Assembly: GCA_017935745.1 (NCBI GenBank) | Contig: JAGBGX010000009.1 | Location: forward strand, 62,001-126,000 | DNA from: Treponema sp. | GTDB lineage: Bacteria; Spirochaetota; Spirochaetia; Treponematales; Treponemataceae | Direction of reading: 5' to 3' | DNA: 64,000 nt | Part shown: positions 1 through 7,732 of the stretch, piece by piece | Position numbering within the stretch: position 1 is the stretch's first letter | Layout of the letters: every line of letters begins with the position of its first letter | Made by a program: the position numbers and the translations under genes | The notes under the pieces: model-generated | Database searches by the model: none | What the model was told of the DNA's origin: nothing | Seen by the model: the letters and a program-made list of their open reading frames with translations, nothing else

Positions 1-463
1 GCGTAAGATTGTACTTCATGTTTGCTTCCGCTGCATCTTTTTGAGCATAGAAAGCATCGTAGTATTCTTTTGACGAAAAGATAAGGGTGTGGCTTTCTTC
101 CTGATACTTCATTTTTACCGGAGACGTTTTCGGACTTGAACCAAACGTAAGCGTTCCTTTCGTTGTGTGCGATTCTGTTCCTTTATACTGTATTTCAGAA
201 TCGGCTGTTATTTTAAGGACACCTTCTTCCTCAGGAAATTTTATTGTCATGGTATAGTTGTATACTCCAGACTGGAATGAAAGTTCCTCTGCCGTAACAG
301 TGGAAAGGTTAGCTTCATCATGCTTACTGTCATTTGACTTGTCAGCTGTAACTGGATCATCATCTCCTCCGCTGCTGCCATCGCTGCATCCGGCGAAGAT
401 GCCCACAGAAAGTGCCGCACCTGCAAGCAGGACGAGCGCGAATTTCCGTTCAATCAGTTTCAT
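1..463 (-). CDS. lipoprotein, 3' end outside window
   Basis: An open frame on the minus strand starts at the ATG at 461-463 behind an AGGAG site and runs off the left edge with no stop. The N-terminus is a lipoprotein signal: basic MKLIERK, a hydrophobic stretch, then a lipobox ending FAGC at about residue 27, followed by an SDGSSGGDDD tether. The rest is hydrophilic and beta-like, with no domain I recognise. It is probably an exported lipid-anchored protein of unknown role. It is divergent from the XRE gene at 737, so the shared upstream region may control both. Confidence 0.75.
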   Translation of the reverse strand, partial: MKLIERKFALVLLAGAALSVGIFAGCSDGSSGGDDDPVTADKSNDSKHDEANLSTVTAEELSFQSGVYNYTMTIKFPEEEGVLKITADSEIQYKGTESHTTKGTLTFGSSPKTSPVKMKYQEESHTLIFSSKEYYDAFYAQKDAAEANMKYNLT

Positions 464-619
464 TGATTTCTCCTCAAAAAAATAAAAGTCTTTTGTGTGC
501 CGCACGAAAAGCGCAGGACGCACATCCGTATGCAGAAATAGCTGCGGACAGCGGATTCCGCTTTGCCGCGGACTGCCCGTACAATTCAATCTGCTGTAAA
601 ATCACTATATTTTTGCTAA

Positions 620-705
620 AAACAGTATTTTACGATGTTGATTATACAGCTGATTCAGCTTTTAAATCAAGTTTAAACAGTAATAAACAGCTTAATATAC
701 TGTTT
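620..705. promoter_or_regulatory. inverted-repeat operator candidate upstream of XRE gene
   Basis: AAACAGTA at 675-682 is mirrored by TACTGTTT at 698-705, a perfect 8-bp inverted repeat, and a third AAACAGTA lies at about 620-627. The right arm overlaps a -10-like TATACT at 696-701. It lies in the divergent gap between the lipoprotein and the XRE regulator, the usual place for an autoregulatory operator. Binding by that regulator is inferred. Confidence 0.4.
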
Positions 706-736
706 TTATTTGCGCCATTACCACCATAGTTACGGC

Positions 737-1072
737 ATGACGCTGCAAGAAATCTTCATTCATAATCTGAAATTCTATCGGAAGCAGAAAGGTCTGACGC
801 AGAACGAGCTGACGCTCAGCATCGACAAGAGTTACAACTACATAAACGGCGTGGAGCAGAAAAAATGCTTTCCGCCGCCGGACGTTATCGAGCGGATTGC
901 CACTGCGCTCGGAATAAAGGCACACCAGCTGTTTATGGAGGACGGCAGCCCGGAAACCGCCATGCAGTTTAACGCGGACAAATATATAGAAAGAATCACC
1001 GCAGACTTGCACCAGCGGCTCAAGGAAGACATCCGCCGGGAAGTACAGGAAGTGTTCGCACGGAAACTGTAG
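737..1072 (+). CDS. XRE-family HTH regulator
   Basis: A 111-residue protein whose first 65 residues form an XRE-type helix-turn-helix (RKQKGLTQNELTLSIDKSYNYINGVE region), followed by a charged helical tail. Proteins of this kind are small DNA-binding repressors. The ATG at 737 begins the domain naturally. A TTG at 710 would add nine residues and lie close to the expected transcription start. Neither start has a good ribosome site. The inverted repeat at 675-705 is the likely operator, and a terminator follows at 1201-1227. Targets are unknown, with the divergent lipoprotein as the obvious candidate. Confidence 0.75.
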   Translation: MTLQEIFIHNLKFYRKQKGLTQNELTLSIDKSYNYINGVEQKKCFPPPDVIERIATALGIKAHQLFMEDGSPETAMQFNADKYIERITADLHQRLKEDIRREVQEVFARKL

Positions 1073-1200
1073 GCGGCGGACGTTTCGGTGAAACCAGCGG
1101 AGATGCCCCGCCCACGCGCCGGACAAAAATCAGCAGGAAAAGACAAGACGCGGAAATCCGTCTGCGGTATGATGTTTTTCAATCCATAGGAGTGTAAGAT

Positions 1201-1227
1201 AAAAACTGCTGAAATGGCGCAGTTTTT
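1201..1227 (+). terminator. hairpin terminator
   Basis: AAAAACTGC (1201-1209) pairs with GCAGTTTTT (1219-1227), a 9-bp stem ending in a T run, downstream of the XRE gene. Confidence 0.55.
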
Positions 1228-1235
1228 ATCTACCC

Positions 1236-1380
1236 AAAGTTTGCGTTGCAAACTTTTTTATCGACTGCAACTTCCGCCGGAAACTTGCGTTGCAAGTACA
1301 CTGCGTTGCGAAGTTGCGTAAAAAGTCAAATCGGAAACTGAGTAAGGAAGTTTACTTCCGACTTTCCTCATTGACTTTTT
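1236..1380. repeat. intergenic hairpin cluster
   Basis: The gap 1073-1393 holds no convincing gene. It contains AAAGTTTGC/GCAAACTTT (1236-1256), variants of GTTGCAAG, a perfect AAAAAGTCAA/TTGACTTTTT inverted repeat (1320-1329 and 1371-1380), and inside it GGAAGT-TT-ACTTCC (1346-1359). The outer arms would form a long stem just before the ribosome site of the next gene. It resembles the hairpin-rich debris seen in other gaps of this window. Confidence 0.45.
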
Positions 1381-1393
1381 ATGGGAGGATTTT

Positions 1394-2344
1394 ATGGAAC
1401 CGATTTTGAGGGAACATTTTTTGCGGACGAGTGCCTACACGAATGCGGGGCTGTACCGCGATTATTTTCAGAGCCTGCCGGACGAGCCGAAGGAATTGGG
1501 CGACCTGATTTCGCATCAGATTGTCCACCGCGTTACGCTGCGTGAAGGCAACACCAATGCAAACGCCGACTTGCGTTACGGCGATATGAACCGCTTTCCC
1601 TGGCACCGACACCGCTGCGATGACGACATTTTTCTGACCGCACCTGCCATCGCCGCAGAGTTGTTCCGGCTGGACGGACGCGGCTTTGTGCCTGACCGTG
1701 CCGTCGAAAACAAGCTGATTCTGACCTGCCGATACGTTTCCGTGCTTGTCTGTGCAATCTACAAGGCAAAAGGGATTCCCTGCCGAAGCCGTGCGGGATT
1801 TGCCCCGTATTTTTGGCCAGGCGTTTCCGCGGACCACTGGATAAATCAGGTGTGGAGCGAAGCGGACGGACGCTGGATTACGTTCGATGCCGACGGACTG
1901 TATGACGGGCTTTCGCTGCCGGTTCATCAGTACGATATGCAGGACGATGAATTTGACTGGGCGGCAAAAACGTGGCTTGCCATCCGCCGGGGAACGGAAA
2001 GCGGCACACGGTTCGTCTATGCTGACGGAAAAGGCACCTGCTCGCTCAAAGCCGCCGTCCGCTGCCTCTTCTACGACTTTCACGCGCTTATGAACAACGA
2101 AATTTCCTACGCGTTCCAGCCCTGCTACACCGACGGCAAATTCGAGCGGCTCACCGAAGCACAACTTTCCGAACTGGACAGCCTTGCACAACTTATGCTT
2201 TCCCCCGATGAGAATTTCTACGCCCTGCACCGCCTGTGGGAAACCGAACGCAAATTCCGCATCCTGAACAGCCCGCTCGTCGGCGACACCGATAATGCCG
2301 CCCTGAACAGCGATGAACATCACATAGCAAGGAGTGTAAGATAA
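1394..2344 (+). CDS. transglutaminase-like cysteine protein
   Basis: A 316-residue protein with a transglutaminase-like (papain-fold) core: C112 in LTCRYVSVLV, H148 in ADHWINQVW and D165 in WITFDAD, in the spacing of the family's Cys-His-Asp triad, with the characteristic KGIPCRSRAGF between the first two. Members act as proteases, amidases or acyltransferases. The substrate cannot be told from sequence. No signal peptide is seen, so it is probably cytoplasmic. GGGAGG lies just before the ATG. The next gene starts 2 bp after its stop, so the two are co-transcribed. Its last codons carry the next gene's ribosome site. Confidence 0.7.
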   Translation: MEPILREHFLRTSAYTNAGLYRDYFQSLPDEPKELGDLISHQIVHRVTLREGNTNANADLRYGDMNRFPWHRHRCDDDIFLTAPAIAAELFRLDGRGFVPDRAVENKLILTCRYVSVLVCAIYKAKGIPCRSRAGFAPYFWPGVSADHWINQVWSEADGRWITFDADGLYDGLSLPVHQYDMQDDEFDWAAKTWLAIRRGTESGTRFVYADGKGTCSLKAAVRCLFYDFHALMNNEISYAFQPCYTDGKFERLTEAQLSELDSLAQLMLSPDENFYALHRLWETERKFRILNSPLVGDTDNAALNSDEHHIARSVR

Positions 2345-2345
2345 A

Positions 2346-3017
2346 ATGAGCATAGAAAGTCAGTTCAATCTGATTGCAAAAGAATATGACGGCAGCCGAA
2401 GAAAATTTATTCCGTGCTTTGATGATTTTTACGGAAGCACGACGGAATGCATTGTTTCAAACATAAAAGAGCCGGGGATTGTCGTTGACTTGGGTGCGGG
2501 AACAGGGCTTCTGACGTATTTTTGGCATCGGCACTGCCGCACTTCCCGGTTTGTGCTTGTGGACAGTGCTGATGAAATGCTGAATGTTGCCCGAAAACGG
2601 TTTGAAGGCGCTGAAACTATATCGTATTCGGTCGAAAATTACATTCACACGCTCCCGGACGTTCCGTTTGACGCGGTTATTTCGGCTTTGTCGGTTCATC
2701 ATTTGGAGGAAGCCGAAAAACGCAGCCTGTTCGCAAAACTGTATGACCGCCTGCCCGGCGGCGGCTTGTTCGTAAACTACGACCAGTTTTGTGCCGGAGA
2801 GCCGGAACTGAACCGCTGGTTCGATTCGTTTTGGGAAAGCCAGCTGGCAAAAAGCGGACTGACGGCAAGGGACAGAGAACTGTGGAAAGAACGCAGAAAA
2901 TTGGACAGAGAATGTTCCGTCGAGCAGGAAACGGCCGCACTGAAAGAAAGCGGATTTAAGACGGTAAAATGCGTCTATTCCTGCCAGAAATTTTCTGTGA
3001 TTGTCGCGATAAAATGA
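2346..3017 (+). CDS. class I SAM-dependent methyltransferase
   Basis: A 223-residue Rossmann-fold methyltransferase. Motif I reads VVDLGAGTG at about residues 46-54, an acidic motif II follows near VDSADEM, and motif IV-like FDAVISALSVHH follows at mid-protein. The family transfers methyl groups from S-adenosylmethionine; the acceptor is not predictable. It starts 2 bp after the transglutaminase-like gene, using AAGGAG inside the upstream coding end. The pairing suggests a shared task, but I know of no characterised pathway for it. Confidence 0.75.
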   Translation: MSIESQFNLIAKEYDGSRRKFIPCFDDFYGSTTECIVSNIKEPGIVVDLGAGTGLLTYFWHRHCRTSRFVLVDSADEMLNVARKRFEGAETISYSVENYIHTLPDVPFDAVISALSVHHLEEAEKRSLFAKLYDRLPGGGLFVNYDQFCAGEPELNRWFDSFWESQLAKSGLTARDRELWKERRKLDRECSVEQETAALKESGFKTVKCVYSCQKFSVIVAIK

Positions 3018-3027
3018 ACAGTTGGAA

Positions 3028-3180
3028 AACCCCTCGCGGACAGAAAACCGGGACGCATACCTGAAAACCGCATACGAAAAAGGAAAGGAGCTGTTCTGAG
3101 GATTTGTGAAAGGTGCAGGAGAAGGCGCGATTTCGGAAGAATTTCCGCTTGAACTTCTACTCGCGGACACGCCAGCAAGG
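3028..3180 (+). pseudogene. short degenerate coding fragment
   Basis: One frame ending at the TGA at 3097-3099 gives a gene-like tail (DAYLKTAYEKGKELF), and a second frame just after it gives GAISEEFPLELLLAD. Both lack starts. This may be debris of one or two lost genes between the methyltransferase and the XRE operator. I do not recognise the family. Confidence 0.2.
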
Positions 3181-3185
3181 CTCTG

Positions 3186-3254
3186 TATACTCTAAAGAGT
3201 ATAAAATATCAATTATTATATCCTGTAAAGAATAGAAAGATACTCTAAAGAGTA
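3186..3254. promoter_or_regulatory. paired palindromic operators of the XRE gene
   Basis: TATACTCT-AA-AGAGTATA (3186-3203) and TACTCT-AA-AGAGTA (3241-3254) are two perfect palindromes with the same core. Their centres are 53 bp apart, about five helical turns, so dimers on both would sit on the same face of the DNA. The second ends 13 bp before the ATG of the XRE gene. Autoregulation with possible looping is inferred. Confidence 0.65.
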
Positions 3255-3267
3255 ATACAAATTCTTT

Positions 3268-3546
3268 ATGGAATATGACGACGACCTGAACAAGGTGATA
3301 GAGCGGATTCGCAGCATACGGATTGAAAAAAAGGTGTCGCAGTTCGAGCTGGCGGTGCGGGCGAATTTTTCCCAGAGCTTTTTAGCGAACGTCGAAAGCG
3401 GCAAGAAAAAGCCGTCGGTCATGACAATCATCAGGATTGCGAAAGCCCTGGACATAAATCCGCGCGAATTTTTCCCGGAGACATTTCCGCAGAAAACCAA
3501 GGCCGACATCAAGAAAGAAATAATTGCGCTGGTGGAATCGCTGTAG
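3268..3546 (+). CDS. XRE-family HTH regulator
   Basis: A 92-residue protein, almost wholly an XRE helix-turn-helix (KKVSQFELAVRANFSQSFLANVESGKK region; recognition helix about residues 35-45), with a short acidic tail. It is probably a dimeric repressor. Two identical-core palindromes lie directly upstream. No ribosome site is seen before the ATG, so a very short or absent leader is likely. It has no close downstream partner, so it may mainly regulate itself and a distant locus. Confidence 0.75.
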   Translation: MEYDDDLNKVIERIRSIRIEKKVSQFELAVRANFSQSFLANVESGKKKPSVMTIIRIAKALDINPREFFPETFPQKTKADIKKEIIALVESL

Positions 3547-3603
3547 ACAAAAAGCCGCCCAGATGCTGGAAAAATAAACGCGTATCTTGTACCCTGTCTA
3601 CTG

Positions 3604-3647
3604 CGAGTTTTTCGTAGAAAAACTCGGTAAGCAACCGCAGGTTGCGA
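3604..3647. repeat. double-hairpin repeat (family 2)
   Basis: GAGTTTTT/AAAAACTC hairpin, then GGTAAG, then GCAACC-GCA-GGTTGC. Related copies lie at 31703-31748 (opposite strand), 52594-52640, 62645-62685 and, partly, 20673-20702. The first stem is conserved in sequence while the second changes but keeps its pairing. Confidence 0.7.
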
Positions 3648-3677
3648 CTGAACATCTCATAACCCGGAGGAAATCAG

Positions 3678-4145
3678 ATGTCTATTGAAAAAGTAAGAGC
3701 CTATTTCAAAACAAAGGGAATTGACGGAAGAATACAGGAATTTGAAATTTCGAGCGCGACTGTGCCGCTTGCCGCCAAGGCATTGCAGTGCGAGGAAGGC
3801 CGCATCGCAAAAACGCTGTCATTCCACCTGAAGGAAAAAGTGATACTGATTGTCGCGGCGGGCGATGCCAAGATTGACAATGCAAAGTATAAATCCCAGT
3901 TCGGAACGAAAGCAAAAATGCTGTCTTTCGATGAAGCAGAGCTTTTGGTCGGACATGCCGTCGGCGGCGTCTGCCCCTTTGCCGTAAACGAAGGCGTAGA
4001 CATCTATTTAGATGTCTCTCTCAAACGGTTCAGCACCGTATTCCCTGCGTGCGGCAGCTCCAACAGCGCGATTGAGCTTTCGCTGCAAGAACTGGAAGCA
4101 TATTCCGGTTTTATACAATGGATTGATGTCTGCAAAACAGCGTGA
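3678..4145 (+). CDS. YbaK/EbsC-family aminoacyl-tRNA deacylase
   Basis: A 155-residue protein of the YbaK/ProX editing family, which hydrolyses mischarged aminoacyl-tRNA (Cys-tRNA-Pro in YbaK). The SSATVPLAAKALQCEEGRIAKTLSF block, with the conserved lysine at K45, is typical, as is the GGVCPFAV stretch later on. Length matches the family. GGAGG lies 8 bp before the ATG. The downstream hydrolase starts by GTGA overlap with this gene's stop, so the two are translationally coupled. The exact substrate is not decided by sequence. Confidence 0.85.
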   Translation: MSIEKVRAYFKTKGIDGRIQEFEISSATVPLAAKALQCEEGRIAKTLSFHLKEKVILIVAAGDAKIDNAKYKSQFGTKAKMLSFDEAELLVGHAVGGVCPFAVNEGVDIYLDVSLKRFSTVFPACGSSNSAIELSLQELEAYSGFIQWIDVCKTA

Positions 4146-4768
4146 GGAATGCGCGGGGTGCCGGTTTGAAAAAGCTGATTCTCTATATTCACGGAAAAGG
4201 CGGAAGCCATCGGGAAGCGGAGCGGTACAAGCAAAACTGCCGCGAATTTGACATTGCCGGAGTCGAGTACAACGACTATCTTCCGTGGATTGTGCAGAGC
4301 CGCATTCAGGCCGCCTATGACAAGGCGCGCGAAAACTACGATTCGATTTCTATAATTGCGAACAGCATAGGCGCGTATTTTGCGATGCACTCGTTGCAGA
4401 ACTGCGAGCTTAAGAAGGCATTGTTCATATCGCCGGTGCTCGACATGGAGCGCCTCATACTGGACATGATGAGCCGGGCGCACGTTTCGGAAAGCGACCT
4501 GTGCGTTCGGGGAGAAATCGCCACGGACTTCGGGGAAACGCTGTCGTGGAACTATCTGCGCTTTGTCAGGGAACATCCGATAACATGGAGCGTTCCCACG
4601 GAAATCCTGTATGCGGGAAGCGACAGCCTCGTGTCCCGGCAGACGGTAGATGCATTTGTCAGCAGCCACAACGCGCGCCTTACCGTAATGGAAGACGGCG
4701 AGCATTGGTTTCACACGGACGAGCAGCTTGCCTTTTTGGACAGCTGGATGAAAGAAGCGATCGGCTGA
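4142..4768 (+). CDS. small alpha/beta hydrolase
   Basis: About 208 residues with an alpha/beta-hydrolase layout: an HGKGGS oxyanion-loop motif near residue 18, nucleophile S75 in IANSIGA (the nucleophile elbow G-x-S-x-G has Asn for the first Gly), an acid in YAGSDSLV and a histidine in DGEHWFH. It is probably an esterase or lipase-like enzyme; the substrate is unknown. The GTG at 4142 overlaps the previous stop (GTGA). A TTG at 4166 (LKKLILYIHGKGG) would also fit the family start. Both suggest coupling to the deacylase. Confidence 0.7.
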   Translation: MRNARGAGLKKLILYIHGKGGSHREAERYKQNCREFDIAGVEYNDYLPWIVQSRIQAAYDKARENYDSISIIANSIGAYFAMHSLQNCELKKALFISPVLDMERLILDMMSRAHVSESDLCVRGEIATDFGETLSWNYLRFVREHPITWSVPTEILYAGSDSLVSRQTVDAFVSSHNARLTVMEDGEHWFHTDEQLAFLDSWMKEAIG

Positions 4769-4821
4769 ATTGTCTGAATCGTCAGGTTGAAGAAAAGCGG
4801 GCTTTCCGTTTTCCTGTGCCG

Positions 4822-5169
4822 TCACTCTTTTTCAGTTTCACCTAAGTTTTTTTCGCCCCATTTTTTCATTGTGCGGAGGACGGCGAGGAAACTTTTTCCA
4901 AGTTCGGTCAGCGTGTATTCCACTTTCGGCGGAACTTCCTGAAAATCGCGGCGGTTCAAAAATCCGTCCGCTTCCAGCTCGCGCAGCTGCTTTGTCAGGG
5001 AAGATTCCGTGATTTCTCCGAGATGCCGCCGGAGCGCGCCGAACCTCCGCACGTCTTCCATGCCGACATAATAGAGAATCTCAAGCTTCCATTTTCCGCC
5101 CAGAATTTTTTGAATCAAGGACATTGTTTTGCACCGCTGCACGGCCGATTCAGTTTTCCGCATCTTCAT
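4822..5169 (-). CDS. HxlR-family transcriptional regulator
   Basis: A 115-residue winged-helix protein of the HxlR/MarR-like type: a leading Cys (QRCKTMSLIQKILGGKWKLEILYYV), the FGALRRHLGEITESSLTKQLRELEADGF recognition region and the PPKVEYTLTELG wing. HxlR proteins often respond to redox or electrophile stress through that cysteine. It is divergent from the radical-SAM gene at 5305, with an inverted repeat between them, so it probably controls itself and that gene. Confidence 0.85.
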   Translation of the reverse strand: MKMRKTESAVQRCKTMSLIQKILGGKWKLEILYYVGMEDVRRFGALRRHLGEITESSLTKQLRELEADGFLNRRDFQEVPPKVEYTLTELGKSFLAVLRTMKKWGEKNLGETEKE

Positions 5170-5198
5170 TTCCTCCCGTAAATCTTTGTTCAGTATAA

Positions 5199-5273
5199 AC
5201 TATTTGTACAATAATTTCAAATAGTACTTCAAAAAAATACTGTATTTTCATTGTAATTGTACAGTGATATAAT
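5199..5273. promoter_or_regulatory. HxlR operator candidate and divergent promoter
   Basis: ACTATTTG (5199-5206) and CAAATAGT (5218-5225) form a perfect 8-bp inverted repeat in the gap between the HxlR and radical-SAM genes. TTGTACA occurs twice nearby. A consensus TATAAT at 5268-5273 lies 31 bp before the radical-SAM ATG; its -35 is weak, as is common for activated promoters. Binding by HxlR is inferred. Confidence 0.5.
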
Positions 5274-5304
5274 GATGAACAATAATAAGTAAGAGGAGTT
5301 TTTT

Positions 5305-6240
5305 ATGCATTACACAGGAACAATCTGGAGGCCGCCGTATGAAGCGGAGTCGCTGCTGCTGGAAGTTACAGCCGGATGCACTCACCACAAATGCAAATTC
5401 TGCACGCTGTATGAGGACCTGCCGTTTGCGTTCCGCCTTTCTCCGGTGAAGGACATTGAAAGCGACCTGCTCGAGGCTCAGATGTCGCTTTATGATCCTG
5501 TTTCGGAAATGAAGCGCAGGCTGAGCGGCCTGCCTTCGCCAAAAAAAATCCGGCGCGTGTTTTTGACCGGGGCGAATCCGTTCGTGCTTTCGTTTGAAAA
5601 GCTGATGGGCATCGCGGAAATGGTTCGCCGCTATTTTCCCGAGAACGAGACAATCGGCTGCTTTGCGCGCGTTACGGATGCGGCGCTGAAATCGGACGAG
5701 GAGCTTTCGGCATTGCGGAAGGCGGGATATGACGGGCTGACAATCGGAATTGAAACCGGCGATGACGAGGCGCTGCGCTTTATGAACAAAGGCTACTGCG
5801 CCGCAGACATCGTTGCGCAGTGCAGGAGGCTTGACGCGGCGGGAATCGGCTATTCATTTTTTTATCTTGCAGGAATTTCCGGGAGCGGCCGCGGGGAAAC
5901 CGGCGCACGGCTGACGGCGGAAGTGTGCAACCGGCTTCATCCAAGGCTCATCGGCGCGAATATGCTGACCGTATATCCTGAGTCGGAGCTGCACCGGGAA
6001 ATTGCAGACGGCGCGTGGACGGAAGAAAGCGAAACTGAAAAATACACGGAAATCAGGACGCTGATTGAGGAATTGACGGTTCCGCTTGCGTTTGCGGCGA
6101 TGGGCGCGTCGAACGCCTTCAAGCTGTACGGAGTTCTTCCGCGGGACAAGACGGAGCTTCTTGCGGCAGTTGACGCAATCATTCAGGAAGCCGGAGAAGA
6201 AACCCTGCGCCGCTACCGCACGCACCTTCGGCATTTGTGA
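5305..6240 (+). CDS. radical SAM protein
   Basis: A 311-residue protein with a radical-SAM iron-sulfur site close to the N-terminus, C25-x4-C30-x2-C33, one residue longer in the first gap than the usual CX3CX2C. It is followed by GLTIGIETGDDEALRFMNKG, typical of the Elp3/HemN-like subgroup. The reaction is unknown. AGAGGAG precedes the ATG. It is divergent from the HxlR regulator, which suggests induction by stress. A run of 13 T and 9 G begins right after its stop codon. Confidence 0.8.
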   Translation: MHYTGTIWRPPYEAESLLLEVTAGCTHHKCKFCTLYEDLPFAFRLSPVKDIESDLLEAQMSLYDPVSEMKRRLSGLPSPKKIRRVFLTGANPFVLSFEKLMGIAEMVRRYFPENETIGCFARVTDAALKSDEELSALRKAGYDGLTIGIETGDDEALRFMNKGYCAADIVAQCRRLDAAGIGYSFFYLAGISGSGRGETGARLTAEVCNRLHPRLIGANMLTVYPESELHREIADGAWTEESETEKYTEIRTLIEELTVPLAFAAMGASNAFKLYGVLPRDKTELLAAVDAIIQEAGEETLRRYRTHLRHL

Positions 6241-6262
6241 TTTTTTTTTTTTTGGGGGGGGG
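6241..6262. repeat. T13-G9 homopolymer tract
   Basis: Thirteen T (6241-6253) followed by nine G (6254-6262), directly after the radical-SAM stop. Such tracts are slippage-prone. This one lies between a gene and a truncated reductase and affects no intact start that I can see. Confidence 0.8.
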
Positions 6263-6399
6263 TGCTCCAGCGCCGTTTCTTGACGGGCGGAAGGCAACTT
6301 AAACCGGGGGCGTTGCGGGGGTGTCCCCCGCAGAAGGGGGAGCGGACAAGCAACAAAGCGGAGAGAATCGGCACTGCTTGCAACATCGATGAACGACGC

Positions 6400-6497
6400 C
6401 GTGCAGCCGCGTTTTCTGCCTCCGCCTCAATGATGTGCAGAATCCGCGCGACAGTTCCGTCCGCTCGCGGCGAACCGTTTATAATCAGAACGCTCAT
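6400..6497 (-). pseudogene. 5' fragment of an NADPH-dependent FMN reductase
   Basis: From the ATG at 6497 the minus strand reads MSVLIINGSPRADGTVARIL, the classic flavodoxin-fold N-terminus (xxIxGSPR phosphate loop for FMN). After about 28-30 codons the similarity ends and the frame continues as low-quality sequence. The rest of the gene (normally about 180-200 residues) is gone. A good promoter remains upstream (TTGACA, 17 bp, TAAATT), sharing a long motif with the region upstream of the TetR gene at 10660-11250. Confidence 0.6.
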
Positions 6498-6532
6498 TTT
6501 CGTTTCTCTTCGCTCCTAGTGATTTTTACTAA

Positions 6533-6570
6533 ACAATGATAATTTAACATAGTTTAATAAAAGTGTCAAG
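6533..6570 (-). promoter_or_regulatory. promoter with TetR-type operator candidate
   Basis: On the minus strand, TTGACA (6564-6569) and TAAATT are separated by 17 bp, driving the truncated reductase. The whole stretch from ACAATGATAATTT onward is nearly the same as that at 11368-11406 upstream of the TetR gene, including an imperfect TTAAC/GTTTAA dyad over the -10. A shared operator is inferred. Confidence 0.5.
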
Positions 6571-6710
6571 CGGGTTTTGGGAAAAATTACAACAGTGGAT
6601 GAAAACTTTCAGATTTTGGAACAGATGAATTGGTTCGTATGAACAGTTTGTTACGACGCGGACAGTGGATTGTTTGAATGCGACACGCGAGTTTTTTGCA
6701 AAAAAAACGA

Positions 6711-6749
6711 GTTACAATCAGCAACGCCATTTCAGTTGCTGATTGTAAA
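6711..6749 (-). terminator. terminator of the lipoprotein operon
   Basis: TTACAATCAGCAAC (6712-6725) and GTTGCTGATTGTAA (6735-6748) form a perfect 14-bp stem. On the minus strand it is followed by a long T run (CTCGTTTTTTTT). It lies just past the last gene of the lipoprotein operon. Confidence 0.8.
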
Positions 6750-6760
6750 CATTCCACTGC

Positions 6761-7147
6761 TTACCGCGCGTTTTTTCTGGAAACAAAAAACAGCACATAG
6801 ACCGTTCCATCTTCCGAAACGAATCTGTCTACGCAGCGAACGCCGGTCAGCACGGATTTTTTTCGTCGCGGCAGTTCTGAATTGACGTAAAGCAGGAGCC
6901 GCACTTTTGCATCCAGGGCGGCGGCGGAAGCGGCGATTTTTTCATTGTCATACCGTGCCTCGCCGTAAGCGTAGTAGCCTTTTTCACTGACAGGACCGCT
7001 CCACAGCCCGCTCGGATCGGAAAACGTCTTTCCGACCCACACAGGAACGCCGTCCGCCCGGTACAGTGCGCCTTCTTCCTGCCGGACGCTCGCACAGCCG
7101 AAAAGGAGAAAAATCGCACAAAGTAACGGAAGGAAAGGTTTATTCAT
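6761..7147 (-). CDS. LPP20-like lipoprotein
   Basis: A 128-residue protein with a lipoprotein signal (lipobox LLFGC at about residues 14-18). The mature part (WVGKTFSDPSGLWSGPVSEKGYYAYGEARY, a helical SAAALDAKVRLLLYV, then EDGTVYVLFFV) follows the same plan as its upstream neighbour at 7151-7696, so the two are paralogues. The alternation of WSGPVxxxGYYAYG and a DAKxRL helix recalls the LPP20 fold. It is the last gene of the operon, 3 bp from the previous one, with the terminator at 6711. Role unknown; it is probably surface or periplasm facing. Confidence 0.7.
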   Translation of the reverse strand: MNKPFLPLLCAIFLLFGCASVRQEEGALYRADGVPVWVGKTFSDPSGLWSGPVSEKGYYAYGEARYDNEKIAASAAALDAKVRLLLYVNSELPRRKKSVLTGVRCVDRFVSEDGTVYVLFFVSRKNAR

Positions 7148-7150
7148 TTT

Positions 7151-7696
7151 CTACATAGATAAAATCGAATCAACGAGAGCATGGAATTTCTCTGGAGTAG
7201 ACGCTTTCATGGCTTTGTCCACTTCATCTGCCGGAACAAACATCAAAGCGTATACAGTTCCGTCTTTTGCAATATACATATCAACCCGTCTGATTCCAGA
7301 AATTATTGCTGCACCTACACTCTTTTGAAATGCCTGAAACTCTTCAGTATCAAGCTTTCCTGCACTGGCATCTACTATGGCAGATTTTACATAAGTGGCA
7401 ATTGCTCCTTTTCCGTCCAATTCGGCGGACTTTGTTGAAAGTTTCACGCTACCTTGGTTTCCGCTTCCAGTATAAAACCAACCGTCTTCTGCAACAGGTC
7501 CTTTCCAGCGTTCTCCGTTTTTATTTTCCTTTGATGGAAATCCGCCGGCTCTTACCCATGTAGGAAGTCCTTCTTCCACAGCCTGCTGATACGCCGCAGT
7601 GTCCGCCGCACTTCCTGTAGGCGTTGACGCACACCCTGCCGCAAGCATAACAGCAAGAGCCAACGCTCCCGCACCTGCAATCTTCTTTATAACCAT
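7151..7696 (-). CDS. LPP20-like lipoprotein
   Basis: A 181-residue lipoprotein: MVIKKIAGAGALALAVMLAAGC signal with lipobox LAAGC, then an Ala/Thr-rich linker. The mature domain has TWVRAGGFP, WKGPVAEDGWFYTGSGN, a helix with AELDGKGAIATYVK, and KDGTVYALMFV, matching the smaller downstream paralogue segment by segment. GAGG precedes the ATG. It is part of the five-gene lipoprotein operon; function unknown. Confidence 0.75.
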   Translation of the reverse strand: MVIKKIAGAGALALAVMLAAGCASTPTGSAADTAAYQQAVEEGLPTWVRAGGFPSKENKNGERWKGPVAEDGWFYTGSGNQGSVKLSTKSAELDGKGAIATYVKSAIVDASAGKLDTEEFQAFQKSVGAAIISGIRRVDMYIAKDGTVYALMFVPADEVDKAMKASTPEKFHALVDSILSM

Positions 7697-7732
7697 GACA
7701 TATACCTCCTCATGTATGGTAAAAAATCTGTT

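Noticed and set aside
1379..2353. 324-codon minus frame opposite the transglutaminase-like gene
   Set aside because: Codon-bias mirror of the plus gene, which has the catalytic triad and a good ribosome site.
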